From positions 47,124 through 111,123 of the forward strand of contig JAILSC010000016.1 of the NCBI GenBank assembly GCA_024697865.1: a DNA stretch of 64,000 nucleotides. Reading direction: 5' to 3'. Source of the DNA: Candidatus Saccharimonadota bacterium. GTDB taxonomy: Bacteria; Patescibacteriota; Saccharimonadia; Saccharimonadales; Saccharimonadaceae. The notes under the pieces are model-generated. The model had not been told where the DNA came from. It searched no databases and saw only the letters and a list, made by a program, of their open reading frames with translations. The first letter of the stretch is position 1. Each line of letters begins with the position of its first letter. Below are positions 55,120 to 64,000 of the stretch, piece by piece. Both the position numbers and the translations under genes were made by a program.

Positions 55120-56528
55120 AATACGTATCGACAATCGGAATTGAGTGTCACGTACAGCTCAAAACCAAAACTAAGTTATTTTCTGAAGTAGACAACGATG
55201 CTCGGGGCAAAGAGCCAAATTCATGCGTATCGCCAGTGGATTATGCTCTGCCAGGAATGCTGCCACGCCTAAATGGCGAAGCCATCCGGATGGCGATTTT
55301 AGCCGGACGAGCGATGAATTGTGAAATTAATCCTGAGAGTCGTTTTGACCGCAAACATTACTTTTACCCAGATTCACCAAAGGGCTATCAAATCACTCAG
55401 TTTTATCAACCAATTATCGGCGCAGGCTACGTAGAGCTACCTTCCGGCACCAAAGTCCGAATCGAACACGCCCATCTCGAAGGTGACGCCGGCAAGTTGA
55501 CTCATTTCGATAGCTACTCTTTAGTTGATTTGAACCGAGTAGACACTCCACTAATCGAAATCGTGTCCATGCCCGATATTCACTCGGCTAAAGATGCGCA
55601 CGACTATTGCAAAGAACTCTGGCGCCTAATGCGATTCGCGAACGTGACTTACGGAGATTTGTACAACGGCAATATGCGATTTGATGTTAATATCTCCTTA
55701 GCCCCAGAAGACTCCCAAGAACTCGGGACTAGAGCAGAAGTGAAGAATTTGAATTCGTTTAGGTCAGTTGAGCGAGCCGTAGAATACGAAATTAAGCGCC
55801 AAACCAAGCTGTTAGAAGCCGGCAAAAAGGTAGTCCAGGAAACTAGAGGCTGGAGCGACGATACTGGTGAAACTACCGGCCAGCGCTCAAAAGAAGAGGC
55901 TAAAGATTATCGCTACATGCCGGAACCAGATTTGCCACCAGTACGCCTAAGCACTGAATTCATTGAAGCAGAATCAGCTAAACTGCCATTAATGCCAGCT
56001 GATTACCGCCAAAAATTTAAGGACGTAATTGCTGATGAGATTTTAGAAATTTTGCTAGACTATCCAGAATTGGCTAGTAAATTAGGCGAAATCGATCAAA
56101 AATACGTCAAGAACATCGCGAATTTGTTTACCTCGGTGCTTTTGGCAGAGGAAAAATCAGCGGAATATCTAAATACTTTACCTACGGCCAACGATTTGAA
56201 CGAATTGGCAGAGATGAATAGCAAAAAAGAATTATCGTCTACGGCCACCAAAGAAGTATTTCTGAGGCTATTCGATCCGCAGATGAAGGGACACGGTACC
56301 CGGCAAATTGCTAAAGAGCTGGGCGTAATCCAGGAAAACGACCTCGGGGCGCTGGAAAAAATCGTGAACACAGTGCTAGCTAAGCCCGAGACCCAGAAAG
56401 CTCAATCTGATTTCAAGGCTGGCGAAGAAAAAGTAATTGGATTTTTGGTCGGACAAGTGATGAAAGAGTCTCACGGCAAGGCTAACCCATCCGCCGTACA
56501 AGAGATTTTGCGGAAAAAGTTGTCATAA
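55116..56528 (+). CDS. gatB: GatB, amidotransferase subunit B
   Basis: A 470-residue protein with IGIECHVQLKTKTKLFSE, the zinc/kinase core with SPKGYQITQFYQPI and the YqeY-like tail (KGHGTRQIAKELG, NPSAVQEILRKKL). It phosphorylates the misacylated tRNA. The presence of GatCAB suggests that Gln-tRNA or Asn-tRNA is made by the indirect route. Confidence 0.95.
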   Translation: MKYVSTIGIECHVQLKTKTKLFSEVDNDARGKEPNSCVSPVDYALPGMLPRLNGEAIRMAILAGRAMNCEINPESRFDRKHYFYPDSPKGYQITQFYQPIIGAGYVELPSGTKVRIEHAHLEGDAGKLTHFDSYSLVDLNRVDTPLIEIVSMPDIHSAKDAHDYCKELWRLMRFANVTYGDLYNGNMRFDVNISLAPEDSQELGTRAEVKNLNSFRSVERAVEYEIKRQTKLLEAGKKVVQETRGWSDDTGETTGQRSKEEAKDYRYMPEPDLPPVRLSTEFIEAESAKLPLMPADYRQKFKDVIADEILEILLDYPELASKLGEIDQKYVKNIANLFTSVLLAEEKSAEYLNTLPTANDLNELAEMNSKKELSSTATKEVFLRLFDPQMKGHGTRQIAKELGVIQENDLGALEKIVNTVLAKPETQKAQSDFKAGEEKVIGFLVGQVMKESHGKANPSAVQEILRKKLS

Positions 56529-56543
56529 TCAGAATTTTTATGA

Positions 56544-56549
56544 TATAAT
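56544..56549 (+). promoter_or_regulatory. -10 box of fusA
   Basis: TGATATAAT about 78 bases before the fusA ATG. Here the leader is long and SD-containing, unlike the leaderless genes. Confidence 0.55.
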
Positions 56550-56627
56550 AAGGCACAGAAATCTACTTCTTTTTGAGTGTGGAGCTCGAGTAAGAAAATA
56601 GTATAAATAATAACAATAAAGGAGCAT

Positions 56628-58727
56628 ATGGCTACTGGAATAAAGAGTCTAGCAGATATGCGCAATATCGGTATCATTGCACATATTGACGCTGGCAAAA
56701 CCACAACTTCGGAAGCGATTTTGTATCGTACCGGGTTAAAGCACAAGATCGACCTAGTAAAGGGCGGTACTGGTGGTGCTGATACCGACTGGATGGAACA
56801 GGAGAAGGAACGGGGGATCACCATTACTTCTGCTGCTGTAACCGTTTATTGGAAAAACCATCAAATCAATATCATCGATACCCCAGGGCACATCGACTTT
56901 ACCGCCGAGGTAGAGCGTTCTCTACGTGTACTAGATGGGGCTGTCGTAGTATTCGACGGTAAAATGGGCGTAGAAGCTCAGTCTGAAACCGTATGGCGCC
57001 AAGCCACTAAATACGGGATCCCTCGAATTTGTTTCGTAAACAAAATCAACCAAATCGGTGGTGATTTCTACAAGTCTTTGGATTCGATCCATAAGCGTTT
57101 GTCTAAAAACGCAGTGGCGATCCACTTGCCAATTGGCTTTGAAAAAGATATTTGCGGGGTAGTAGACCTCATCGACATGAAGGCTTATACCTACAAAGAT
57201 TACGCCGACAAAGAATTGATTGTAGGCGAAATCCCAGAAGATATGGTAGAGAAAGCCAAGAACGCTCGTTCGATGCTAATTGAGGAAGCTGTTCAAGCCG
57301 ACGAAGCTTTGATGGAAAAATTCTTTAATGAAGGTGAAGATGCTATTACGGTTGATGAATTGAAGGCTGCCCTTCGCAAGCGCGTGCTAGACGGCGATTT
57401 CTTCTTAGTCACTGGTGGTGATGGTCGCGGGGTAATCGTAGAGAAGGTCCTAGACCTAATGACCGACTACCTACCTTCACCGCTAGATCGTGATCAAGGT
57501 CAAACCGTGGGTACTGATCCTAAGACTGGCGACCAAATCGTTCGTAAAGCTGACGATAAAGAACCACTTACGGCCCTAGCTTTCAAGATCGCTACCGATC
57601 CATTCGTAGGTAAACTTATCTTCATCCGGGTTTATGCTGGTAAATTAAAATCGGGCGATACTGTTTACAACGCCACTACTGGTGATAAAGAACGTATCGG
57701 ACGTTTGGTCCGAATGCACGCCAATGACCGTAAAGAAATTTCGGAAATTGGCGCTGGCGATATTGCCGCTGTTGTAGGCCTAAAGAACTGTACGACCGGT
57801 ACAACTCTTTGCGATCCAGCTCACCCAATTCTACTAGAATCGATCGATTTCCCAGATCCTCCAGTATCAATCGCTGTAGAACCAAAAACTAAAGCCGACC
57901 AAGAAAAAATGGCCCTCGGTCTTTCTAAAATGGCCGAAGAAGATCCGACTTTCCGAGTCCACACCGACGAAGAAACTGGCCAAACTATTATTTCTGGTAT
58001 GGGCGAGCTCCACTTGGAAATTATTATCGATCGCTTGAAGCGCGAGCACAATGTGGAAGCTAACACTGGTGCCCCGCAGGTGGCTTATCGTGAAACTATT
58101 CGCGGTACCGCTGAGGCTCAAGGTAAGCATGTCAAACAGTCTGGTGGTCGAGGTCAGTATGGTGACGTCTGGATTAAGTTTGAACCAAATGAAGCAGGGA
58201 AGGGCTTTGAATTCATCGACCAGATTAAAGGTGGTGTAGTGCCACAAGAATATCGCAAACCAGTGCAGAAGGGTGTCGAGGACACTTTGGCTGGCGGCGT
58301 GATTGCTGGCTACCCAGTAGTAGACATCAAGGCTACTTTGTACGATGGTTCCTATCACGACGTAGACTCGTCTGAGCTCGCCTTTACCTTGGCTGGTGCT
58401 TTAGCTACTCGCGAAGGCATCGCTAAGGCTAACCCAGTCTTGCTTGAACCAGTAATGAAGCTAGAAATTACCACCCCTGAAGATTTCATGGGCGACGTAA
58501 TTGGTGACATCAACTCACGCCGAGGCCGAATTGACGAAATGGAAGATCTAGTTGGCGGAGCTAAGTTAATCAAAGCTTTCTGTCCACTAGCCAACCTATT
58601 TGGCTATACTGGTGATTTGCGCGGTATGACTCAAGGCCGAGCCGCCTCTTCGATGGAGCTCTTCGCCTACGAAGAAGTACCACCGAACGTAGCGCAAGAA
58701 ATCATTGAGAAACGCAACTCAAAATAA
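56628..58727 (+). CDS. fusA: Elongation factor G
   Basis: A 699-residue GTPase with AHIDAGKTTTSEAI (G1), GITITSAAVT (G2), DTPGHIDFTAEV (G3) and VNKINQIGGDF (G4), followed by domains II-V (ending VPPNVAQEIIEKR). It drives translocation and, with RRF, recycling. AAAGGAG lies 5 bases before the ATG. Note NKIN in place of NKMD in G4. Confidence 0.97.
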   Translation: MATGIKSLADMRNIGIIAHIDAGKTTTSEAILYRTGLKHKIDLVKGGTGGADTDWMEQEKERGITITSAAVTVYWKNHQINIIDTPGHIDFTAEVERSLRVLDGAVVVFDGKMGVEAQSETVWRQATKYGIPRICFVNKINQIGGDFYKSLDSIHKRLSKNAVAIHLPIGFEKDICGVVDLIDMKAYTYKDYADKELIVGEIPEDMVEKAKNARSMLIEEAVQADEALMEKFFNEGEDAITVDELKAALRKRVLDGDFFLVTGGDGRGVIVEKVLDLMTDYLPSPLDRDQGQTVGTDPKTGDQIVRKADDKEPLTALAFKIATDPFVGKLIFIRVYAGKLKSGDTVYNATTGDKERIGRLVRMHANDRKEISEIGAGDIAAVVGLKNCTTGTTLCDPAHPILLESIDFPDPPVSIAVEPKTKADQEKMALGLSKMAEEDPTFRVHTDEETGQTIISGMGELHLEIIIDRLKREHNVEANTGAPQVAYRETIRGTAEAQGKHVKQSGGRGQYGDVWIKFEPNEAGKGFEFIDQIKGGVVPQEYRKPVQKGVEDTLAGGVIAGYPVVDIKATLYDGSYHDVDSSELAFTLAGALATREGIAKANPVLLEPVMKLEITTPEDFMGDVIGDINSRRGRIDEMEDLVGGAKLIKAFCPLANLFGYTGDLRGMTQGRAASSMELFAYEEVPPNVAQEIIEKRNSK

Positions 58728-58765
58728 GTTTACGAACATAATTCACTACGTTCGAAAGACGCGAA

Positions 58766-58794
58766 GAAAAAATCTGCTAATGGCAGATTTTTTC
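58766..58794. terminator. Terminator after fusA
   Basis: GAAAAAATCTGC and GCAGATTTTTTC form a perfect 12-bp stem with a 5-base loop. U-tracts run both ways, so it also ends the convergent gene at 58872. Confidence 0.9.
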
Positions 58795-58871
58795 TTTATA
58801 TCGCTCAACCATTATGAGTTGTGCGGTAAGATTATTTTAGGAAGGGTCGTATTGAGTTTCCCCATATAAAA

Positions 58872-61262
58872 CTATTCGTCGAGCCATTTATATTTGGGTT
58901 CGCGTCCATTTTCGACTAATATACGAATGAGGCTTCTGATATCAGATTCAGGTAACCCCAACTCTTGCATGGCTTTTTTAGGCGTACGACTTAGCGCTCT
59001 TAAACTATTATATTTATCCCTTATTATTCCCCGACCCCTACTGCTAAGAATCTGCTTATCGCTCAAAATTGTTTTAAATAGATCTCTATCCGAAACTTGC
59101 GAAGAAGCTTCTTCTGGTTGCTCCGGAGCGAAAGTATCTGTGGGCTGCACATCCGCCCTGGACCACTGGTAGTCTTCACTCATTTGTTGCGAAGTAGGCT
59201 CCTCCACTAGTTGTTTTTCGCTTTCAGCAGATTGTTCGGCTTCGCCTGCGAATGGAGTGGTGCTTTTTGAACGAAAATCCTGTACTCTCACTAAAATGTC
59301 GATTAAGAGGTCATCGGCGATTTCTGAGTATTCCACGTCAACATTCTTATTCGTTAAAATATACATATCGTCGTAATTATTATCAGGAGATAACTTACCC
59401 TCCAGTTTTTTCGGCGTGACCCAGTGTCTACGAGCATAAGCTCCCTCATCAAAGATATTTGGCTCGCCAGGTACGCGATCTCTGTAGTACGTCCCGTTAA
59501 ATAAATCCCTGATTTTATCTAGTGAATCCGCTAAGCCATAATAGTAATGTTGCTCATGATGTAATGTACCTTCGGTGATGTACGCCCAAATCTTGCCGAT
59601 ATCGTCTGGTCTATTTATTTCGAGTGCTGAAACTATACAATCCGTAGTAGCCCACTTGCCTTTTATGCGTTTGGAAATCGAAATCGTCATTTCTCCATCA
59701 TCATTAATGAAAACAGGATCAGACATATGATCTATTACTTGAGCGACTCCAGAGTAATGATTTTTGAAGCGATTATATAAAACGATGTCGTCCAGTATTT
59801 CACTAATAGATGAGCTAGGTTTTTTCTTGCGCTCAGCACTATTCTTATCACTTCTTTTTCCGACTGAACTGATTGTCTCAAATTCGGTGTTAGCGATCAA
59901 ATCTTGACATTTTTTATATAAATCGTTCCTTAGTTGCTCTAAATTGATCGTGAACTCCTCCATTGGATTCTGTTCTTGTTTGGCAGATTGTTTCTGTCGC
60001 AAGTCATCCCATTCTTCCCAGTGGCGAGAGATAAACTCACTATATCTCGCCCCCCATTTGCGATCATCATAATTGCCTCGCGCAATACTCATGGCCTCCA
60101 CCGCAGTTAAGACGCTATCTGCATCTAAGCCGGCTTCTTTGTGCGCTAAATCATAAAACCAATCGGCGGCGCGTGCTGCGGCTTCATCATTGGCGACATT
60201 TTCCAAAACATCGGATAGGCCGGCGCATAGTGCTAGAGTATCTTTATCTCCTTGAATATTTTCCGCCACATAACTAGTCAGCTCTTTGTTATGAATCGGT
60301 AAAATAAATTCAATCTCCCTGTGGTGAGCCCCTTCTTCGTCGATTCGATCAACTGATTGTGTCGGTTTGGCGATAGCGCGCATCACAGCATTATGTTTGA
60401 TGCCCTCTAATTCCGGCTGCCACAGTTTATCAACGAAATGCTCCGCCTCTTCTACCTTAGACAGTTGATCGCTGTCTTCTAGACCATTTCGGATAGTACT
60501 CTTTAGGTCGCCTGGAGTAACTTCTTTCTTAAAGTCGCCGTCAATTAATTGAAGGACAAGACCGCGATCTAGGCCATCAGCAATACCCAACCGTCTAGCC
60601 TCGTAATTCATCATTTTCTCATGTTGGCTATTCAGCTCTATCATTTCTCGTTCACGGAACTGCTCTATATATTCAGGGGGTTGTTCGCTAGTGTTAACTC
60701 GTTCGTGAAACCTGGCGTCATATTGCTCGAAAGCCTTATGACGACCGTCTAGCCATCTTCTCATGCTCTCTTTGCGACCATCCTGCAGTTTTTTTCTACG
60801 TTTAGGCTCAGCTTCCAGAACGAACTCGTCCGTCGCAAGTCCACGTTTTTGTGCCTCATCGATAAATTTTTTATCATCCTGGTATTCTTTTTGAACTCTA
60901 GCGAGATCCTCTTTATATATTCTCTGAACCTCAACCAGTTCTTTTCGATAAGCTTCATCTGCTAGAGATTCGTGTTCTTGTTGTTTTTGCGCATAATTAG
61001 AGTCCATCTGTTGACGCTCGGCCACCAAAATCTTCTTAGCCATTTTGACTTTATCCTCTCTGCTGGAGCTGGGATATTGTTCCGTTAGTTCTTCGTTGGC
61101 TCTTATAGTAAAATCACCGTCAGTTTCACCTGGCTGTGGGGCTACTTCGGTTAAATGTCGGTTTACACCTTCTGGACGTTCATAAAATGAAAATGTTGGT
61201 TCGGTATAATCTATGCCGTTAAATGAATTCTCTATATTACTAAGTTTTGGCGTATTCTCCAT
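58872..61262 (-). CDS. Large cytoplasmic coiled-coil protein of unknown function
   Basis: A 796-residue protein without signal peptide or membrane helix. Residues about 60-230 are a Glu/Lys/Arg/Gln coiled coil. A mixed alpha/beta middle (about 290-620) has REIEFILPIHNKELTSYV and HHEQHYYYGLADSLDKI. An acidic Pro/Ser/Gln linker (about 680-740) leads to a basic helical end. I recognise no family. It is transcribed against fusA and tuf from its own promoter (61299-61327). GAAAGG lies about 10 bases before the ATG. Confidence 0.7.
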   Translation of the reverse strand: MENTPKLSNIENSFNGIDYTEPTFSFYERPEGVNRHLTEVAPQPGETDGDFTIRANEELTEQYPSSSREDKVKMAKKILVAERQQMDSNYAQKQQEHESLADEAYRKELVEVQRIYKEDLARVQKEYQDDKKFIDEAQKRGLATDEFVLEAEPKRRKKLQDGRKESMRRWLDGRHKAFEQYDARFHERVNTSEQPPEYIEQFREREMIELNSQHEKMMNYEARRLGIADGLDRGLVLQLIDGDFKKEVTPGDLKSTIRNGLEDSDQLSKVEEAEHFVDKLWQPELEGIKHNAVMRAIAKPTQSVDRIDEEGAHHREIEFILPIHNKELTSYVAENIQGDKDTLALCAGLSDVLENVANDEAAARAADWFYDLAHKEAGLDADSVLTAVEAMSIARGNYDDRKWGARYSEFISRHWEEWDDLRQKQSAKQEQNPMEEFTINLEQLRNDLYKKCQDLIANTEFETISSVGKRSDKNSAERKKKPSSSISEILDDIVLYNRFKNHYSGVAQVIDHMSDPVFINDDGEMTISISKRIKGKWATTDCIVSALEINRPDDIGKIWAYITEGTLHHEQHYYYGLADSLDKIRDLFNGTYYRDRVPGEPNIFDEGAYARRHWVTPKKLEGKLSPDNNYDDMYILTNKNVDVEYSEIADDLLIDILVRVQDFRSKSTTPFAGEAEQSAESEKQLVEEPTSQQMSEDYQWSRADVQPTDTFAPEQPEEASSQVSDRDLFKTILSDKQILSSRGRGIIRDKYNSLRALSRTPKKAMQELGLPESDIRSLIRILVENGREPKYKWLDE

Positions 61263-61298
61263 GAACCGATGACCTTTCTAGTTACCTTTATGCTTATA

Positions 61299-61327
61299 AT
61301 TTTACTTTTTCTAGTACGAAGAGTCAA
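61299..61327 (-). promoter_or_regulatory. Promoter of the 796-residue protein gene
   Basis: On the minus strand TTGACT (61327-61322), a 17-base spacer and TAAAAT (61304-61299). Confidence 0.65.
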
Positions 61328-61341
61328 GAGGGAATTGGATA

Positions 61342-61370
61342 AAAAATCCCCCCAGAGAAGGAGGATTTTT
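61342..61370 (-). terminator. Terminator of the 74-residue protein gene
   Basis: AAAAATCC and GGATTTTT form an 8-bp stem around a 13-base loop, followed on the minus strand by a U-tract. Confidence 0.7.
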
Positions 61371-61441
61371 GAGTTGACCATTATTGTTTTTTCGTTCTTT
61401 CACTTCTGGTGGTTCTGGATGTTATAAAAACTAACATAATT

Positions 61442-61666
61442 TTATTCCGCTAAGCGCATGATTGCCTTAATATCGGCACTACACTCTGCGTGTTTGTGAC
61501 TGATCATATCAATCAGCCTGCCGATTTCTGCTCGATCACCATTATTGCTTGCCTGGACCACCTCCTCCATCAATTGCCCAAGATATTGATAACGCTCCAT
61601 CGTGCGCTCCGCATGGCGCTGAACGTCAAGCGAATCTAGCTTGGCCATCCCCATGCCTTCATTCAT
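61442..61666 (-). CDS. Small helical protein of unknown function
   Basis: A 74-residue, Met- and Glu-rich helical protein with one Cys. The ATG at 61666 is chosen over an upstream TTG because GAGGAG lies 9 bases before it. It has its own promoter (61721-61749) and terminator (61342-61370), so it is a single-gene unit. Confidence 0.6.
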   Translation of the reverse strand: MNEGMGMAKLDSLDVQRHAERTMERYQYLGQLMEEVVQASNNGDRAEIGRLIDMISHKHAECSADIKAIMRLAE

Positions 61667-61720
61667 TGCGACCAACTCCTCTTCTAATATACTTACCTAT
61701 CTAGTAGGCCCTATTTTCAT

Positions 61721-61749
61721 ATTATACACTAAATTTCTGCAAAAATCAA
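61721..61749 (-). promoter_or_regulatory. Promoter of the 74-residue protein gene
   Basis: On the minus strand TTGATT (61749-61744), a 17-base spacer and TATAAT (61726-61721). Confidence 0.7.
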
Positions 61750-61761
61750 GTATTATATAAT

Positions 61762-61809
61762 AATACCCCAGGATTTACGCGACTTCTCGGGTCGCTACCT
61801 GGGGTATTA
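61762..61809. terminator. Long hairpin after the 57-residue gene
   Basis: AATACCCCAGG pairs with CCTGGGGTATT, and the loop holds a second stem GCGAC/GTCGC. It follows the 57-residue gene on the minus strand. The tail is A/T-rich rather than a clean U-tract. Confidence 0.6.
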
Positions 61810-61827
61810 TCCGATATTCAGTTGTTA

Positions 61828-62001
61828 TTAGGCGGGGTTGCCGTCTTCGTCGACGTAGTAGCCTACTGCGATATTTTTTTTAAGCTCCTTAATCCTTTCT
61901 GGGTTTTCCTTCGCCCATTGGTTGGCGGCGATGTTGAGCTTGATCCGCTCGGAATTCACCTTGGAATCCATAGCGACTGATTCGTGTGTGCTGGTTGCCA
62001 T
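61828..62001 (-). CDS. Small protein of unknown function
   Basis: A 57-residue ORF with GAAAGGAAA before its ATG. The product has a helical middle (NIAANQWAKENPERIKELKKN) and a short VGYYVDEDGNPA tail. No family is recognised. It is expressed from a consensus promoter at 62135-62163 with a leader of about 130 bases. Confidence 0.6.
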   Translation of the reverse strand: MATSTHESVAMDSKVNSERIKLNIAANQWAKENPERIKELKKNIAVGYYVDEDGNPA

Positions 62002-62134
62002 TATATATTTCCTTTCATCGAGATTATAATAGGGCGACTAAAAATACGGTGGCCTTACACCTCCTTTCGACGCCAGTTTAACGACTAAATATCGGATTGC
62101 TAAGTTACTAAGCAGTTGTCTGCTTATTTTTTTT

Positions 62135-62163
62135 ATTATACTATAGAAATTTATTTTTGTCAA
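62135..62163 (-). promoter_or_regulatory. Promoter of the 57-residue gene
   Basis: On the minus strand TTGACA (62163-62158), a 17-base spacer and TATAAT (62140-62135). The leader to 62001 includes a TAAGCAG/CTGCTTA hairpin. Confidence 0.75.
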
Positions 62164-62171
62164 TATTACCA

Positions 62172-62200
62172 TTGACTTTTTATTGTGTTTGTGCTATAAT
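62172..62200 (+). promoter_or_regulatory. Promoter of the 140-residue gene
   Basis: TTGACT (62172-62177), a 17-base spacer and TATAAT (62195-62200). It is back to back with the minus promoter; the two -35 boxes are 8 bases apart. Confidence 0.75.
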
Positions 62201-62246
62201 AAAAGTATCTTGGTACAACCAAACGTTCTTTAGAAAGGAGCAGCAG

Positions 62247-62669
62247 ATGTCGGACATGATGACTGACCACCGTGGCGACGATGACTTTAGTCATTACCAG
62301 GGGAGACACAATTTGGCAAATGTGGAAATGCAAGTGCTTCAACAGAAGACAAAGGAGGAAGCAAACAAAATGCGCAAACCCCACGAAAAGAGTCAACCCA
62401 CCATCAAGACGGCGGACCTGGCGGCCAGCTTGGCGGCGAACCTGTTTGCCGCGATTAATCCCATGGAGGTTGAGTATATGCGGTATCATCCGTTCAACCA
62501 GACGGCACTGCCGGCGGCGGGCGTCATCATCACCGACGCCAACCCAGAGGACCTCTATTATCCGGAAGGGTGGTACTTTGCGAAAGGCAACTTCCGCAAC
62601 AAGCACAACACCACCTCTGGTGAGTACGAGGAAATTCCGATGCTGAAGCATGACGGTACCCCCTGGTGA
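62247..62669 (+). CDS. Unknown protein of atypical composition
   Basis: A 140-residue protein. The ATG at 62247 follows GAAAGGAG at 6 bases and replaces a longer upstream frame. The first 50 residues are polar and rich in His, Asp, Gln and Lys; the rest has an Ala-rich helix (TADLAASLAANLFAAINP) and a Trp/Tyr-rich end. The second half of the gene is clearly G+C richer than its neighbours and uses GCG, GGC and ACC codons. This suggests recent transfer or a different expression class. No family is recognised. Confidence 0.6.
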   Translation: MSDMMTDHRGDDDFSHYQGRHNLANVEMQVLQQKTKEEANKMRKPHEKSQPTIKTADLAASLAANLFAAINPMEVEYMRYHPFNQTALPAAGVIITDANPEDLYYPEGWYFAKGNFRNKHNTTSGEYEEIPMLKHDGTPW

Positions 62670-62763
62670 CGTAGCGCCTCAACGGGGCAACAACCTGCCT
62701 GGCGTGGCGGAATACTGGTCGAGGCTGGTAAACGTATACTCCGTTTGGGGCCCAACAACCCTA

Positions 62764-62795
62764 CCCCCGACTCTAAGTAGCCGGGGGATTTTTTT
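62764..62795 (+). terminator. Terminator
   Basis: CCCCCG and CGGGGG form a 6-bp stem followed by ATTTTTTT. The 95-base 3' region before it contains further short hairpins (GGCA/TGCC, AAACG/CGTTT). Confidence 0.8.
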
Positions 62796-62839
62796 GACCC
62801 AACTAAATAGAATTTTCAAAAAATAGTAAAAATAACCTC

Positions 62840-62868
62840 TTTACAATTTGAGTAAAATAGTCTAAAAT
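62840..62868 (+). promoter_or_regulatory. Promoter of tuf
   Basis: TTTACA (62840-62845), a 17-base spacer and TAAAAT (62863-62868). The leader contains a TTGGAGC/GCTCCAA hairpin (about 62884-62910). Confidence 0.65.
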
Positions 62869-62937
62869 AGTATAGTAGAGTTTTGGAGCTGGTTTTTATT
62901 AGCGCTCCAACCGTAATGTAATAAAAAAGGAGAAAGA

Positions 62938-64000
62938 ATGGCAAATTTTGACCGTTCCAAGCCACATATCAATGTGGGTACCATGGGTCACGTCGACCAT
63001 GGTAAGACGACTTTAACGGCTGCAATTACGAGCGTGCTCGCTAAGCGCTTGCCGTCCGACGTAAATAAGCCAGTGGCTTATGATCAAATTGATAATGCGC
63101 CTGAAGAAAAGGCTCGCGGTATTACTATCGCTACTTCTCACCAGGAGTATGAAACCGACAAGCGTCACTATGCGCACGTCGATATGCCAGGCCACGCCGA
63201 CTACATCAAGAACATGATTACCGGTGCTGCTCAGGTAGATGGTGCTATCCTCGTGGTAGCCGCTAACGATGGTCCGTTGCCACAGACTCGTGAGCACGTA
63301 CTTTTGGCTCACCAGGTAAACGTACCTAAGATTATCGTATTCCTAAACAAGATGGACCTTGCTGATCCTGAACTAGTAGAACTAGTAGAGATGGATGTGC
63401 GTGACCTCTTGAACAAGTATGGTTTCGATGGTGACAACGCTCCTATCATCAAGGGTTCTGCTACTAAGGCTCTCGAAGGTGACAAGGAAAACGAAGACGC
63501 TATCATGGAACTCATCACTGCGATGGACGAATACTTCGACATCCCTGAACATGATCTCGACAAGCCATTCTTGATGCCAATTGAGGACGTATTCTCGATC
63601 AAGGGTCGTGGTACAGTAGCCACTGGTCGTATCGAACAGGGTATAATCAAATTAAACGACGAAGTTGAAATCGTTGGTCTTAAAGAAACTCAAAAATCAG
63701 TTGTAACTGGTATCGAAGCCTTCCACAAGACTTTGGATCAAGGTCAAGCTGGCGACAATGCTGGGTTACTACTTCGTGGTATTGAGCGCGATCAAATCGA
63801 ACGCGGTCAGGTAATTGCCAAGCCTGGTACTATTACCCCACACACCGAATTTGAAGCCGAGGTTTACATCTTGAAGAAGGAAGAAGGCGGTCGCCACACT
63901 CCATTCTCCAAGGGTTACAAGCCTCAGTTCTACTTCCGCACCACTGATGTAACTGGTGAAGTAGAGCTTCCTGCTGATAAGGAAATCGTCATGCCTGGTG
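62938..64000 (+). CDS. tuf: Elongation factor Tu, partial (cut by the right edge)
   Basis: 354 codons are present of about 395. G1 is [14 protein letters not shown]2 has [16 protein letters not shown]3 is DMPGHADY, G4 is NKMD and the SAL-type motif is GSATKAL. Domain II and the start of domain III follow ([25 protein letters not shown]). The common Cys in DCPGH and NKCD is Met in both places. AAAAGGAG lies 6 bases before the ATG. Confidence 0.97.
   Translation, partial: MANFDRSKPHINVGTMGHVDHGKTTLTAAITSVLAKRLPSDVNKPVAYDQIDNAPEEKARGITIATSHQEYETDKRHYAHVDMPGHADYIKNMITGAAQVDGAILVVAANDGPLPQTREHVLLAHQVNVPKIIVFLNKMDLADPELVELVEMDVRDLLNKYGFDGDNAPIIKGSATKALEGDKENEDAIMELITAMDEYFDIPEHDLDKPFLMPIEDVFSIKGRGTVATGRIEQGIIKLNDEVEIVGLKETQKSVVTGIEAFHKTLDQGQAGDNAGLLLRGIERDQIERGQVIAKPGTITPHTEFEAEVYILKKEEGGRHTPFSKGYKPQFYFRTTDVTGEVELPADKEIVMPG

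Noticed and set aside
57867-58358. 163-codon minus-strand ORF opposite fusA
   Set aside because: A shadow of EF-G, which is complete and conserved.
62670-62763. tRNA-like stretch (GGCGTGGCGGAATACTGGT) after the 140-residue gene
   Set aside because: No acceptor, anticodon or T-stem pairing could be built; treated as 3' region before the terminator.

Overview
The window reads as a piece of a small, host-dependent bacterium of the Candidate Phyla Radiation, most likely Candidatus Saccharibacteria (TM7). The arguments are the short ProRS without an editing insert, the many genes whose -10 box lies 6-7 bases before the ATG with no Shine-Dalgarno (leaderless mRNAs), a phosphoketolase split into two genes, single-copy housekeeping genes packed almost without spacers, and UGA used as a stop (many ATGA overlaps), which excludes the UGA=Gly lineages. 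No 16S gene is present, so the assignment is inference.

Bases 1 to about 24,100 are one side of a tailed-phage genome or prophage, nearly all on the minus strand. From right to left it holds a run of tiny early ORFs, a single-strand-annealing-type recombination protein, a VRR-NUC nuclease, a KGG/HTH protein, two glycosyltransferases and a YopX protein, then the packaging and head module (TerS, a TerL split into ATPase and nuclease genes, portal, scaffold, major capsid protein), an HD alarmone-hydrolase-like enzyme, a CHAP endolysin, a holin-like protein, a coiled-coil virion protein and a very large virion protein that runs off the left edge. Two small genes run against this grain on the plus strand with their own strong promoters (2129-2341 and 6412-6666). 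The first lies wholly antisense inside the giant gene, next to a RelA/SpoT-like domain. A promoter-terminator pair with no ORF (about 9708-9830) looks like a small RNA. No integrase or attachment site is visible.

From 24,100 on the genes are chromosomal: secG and a peptide-binding lipoprotein-like SBP; tRNA-Leu(GAG); two cell-surface proteins; tsf-rpsB; a complete nine-gene F1Fo ATP synthase operon; rpmE, frr, uppS, rseP, a CPBP protease, proS, greA, lysS, a DUF167 gene, uvrB (with a palindromic in-frame insertion), the split phosphoketolase, a PIN-TRAM protein, PBP1A, murJ, gatC-gatA-(HEPN-like)-gatB and fusA. fusA and tuf are separated by about 4 kb of unknown genes (58.8-62.8 kb), including one gene of clearly different base composition. 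tuf is cut by the right edge.

Promoters are unusually legible. TTGACA-like/TATAAT-like pairs with 17-base spacing occur again and again. Two gene classes appear: SD-led genes with real leaders (rpsB, tsf, atp, frr, fusA, tuf and phage genes) and leaderless genes (rseP, proS, lysS, DUF167, uvrB, PIN-TRAM, PBP1A, murJ, gatC and the phage plus-strand membrane protein).
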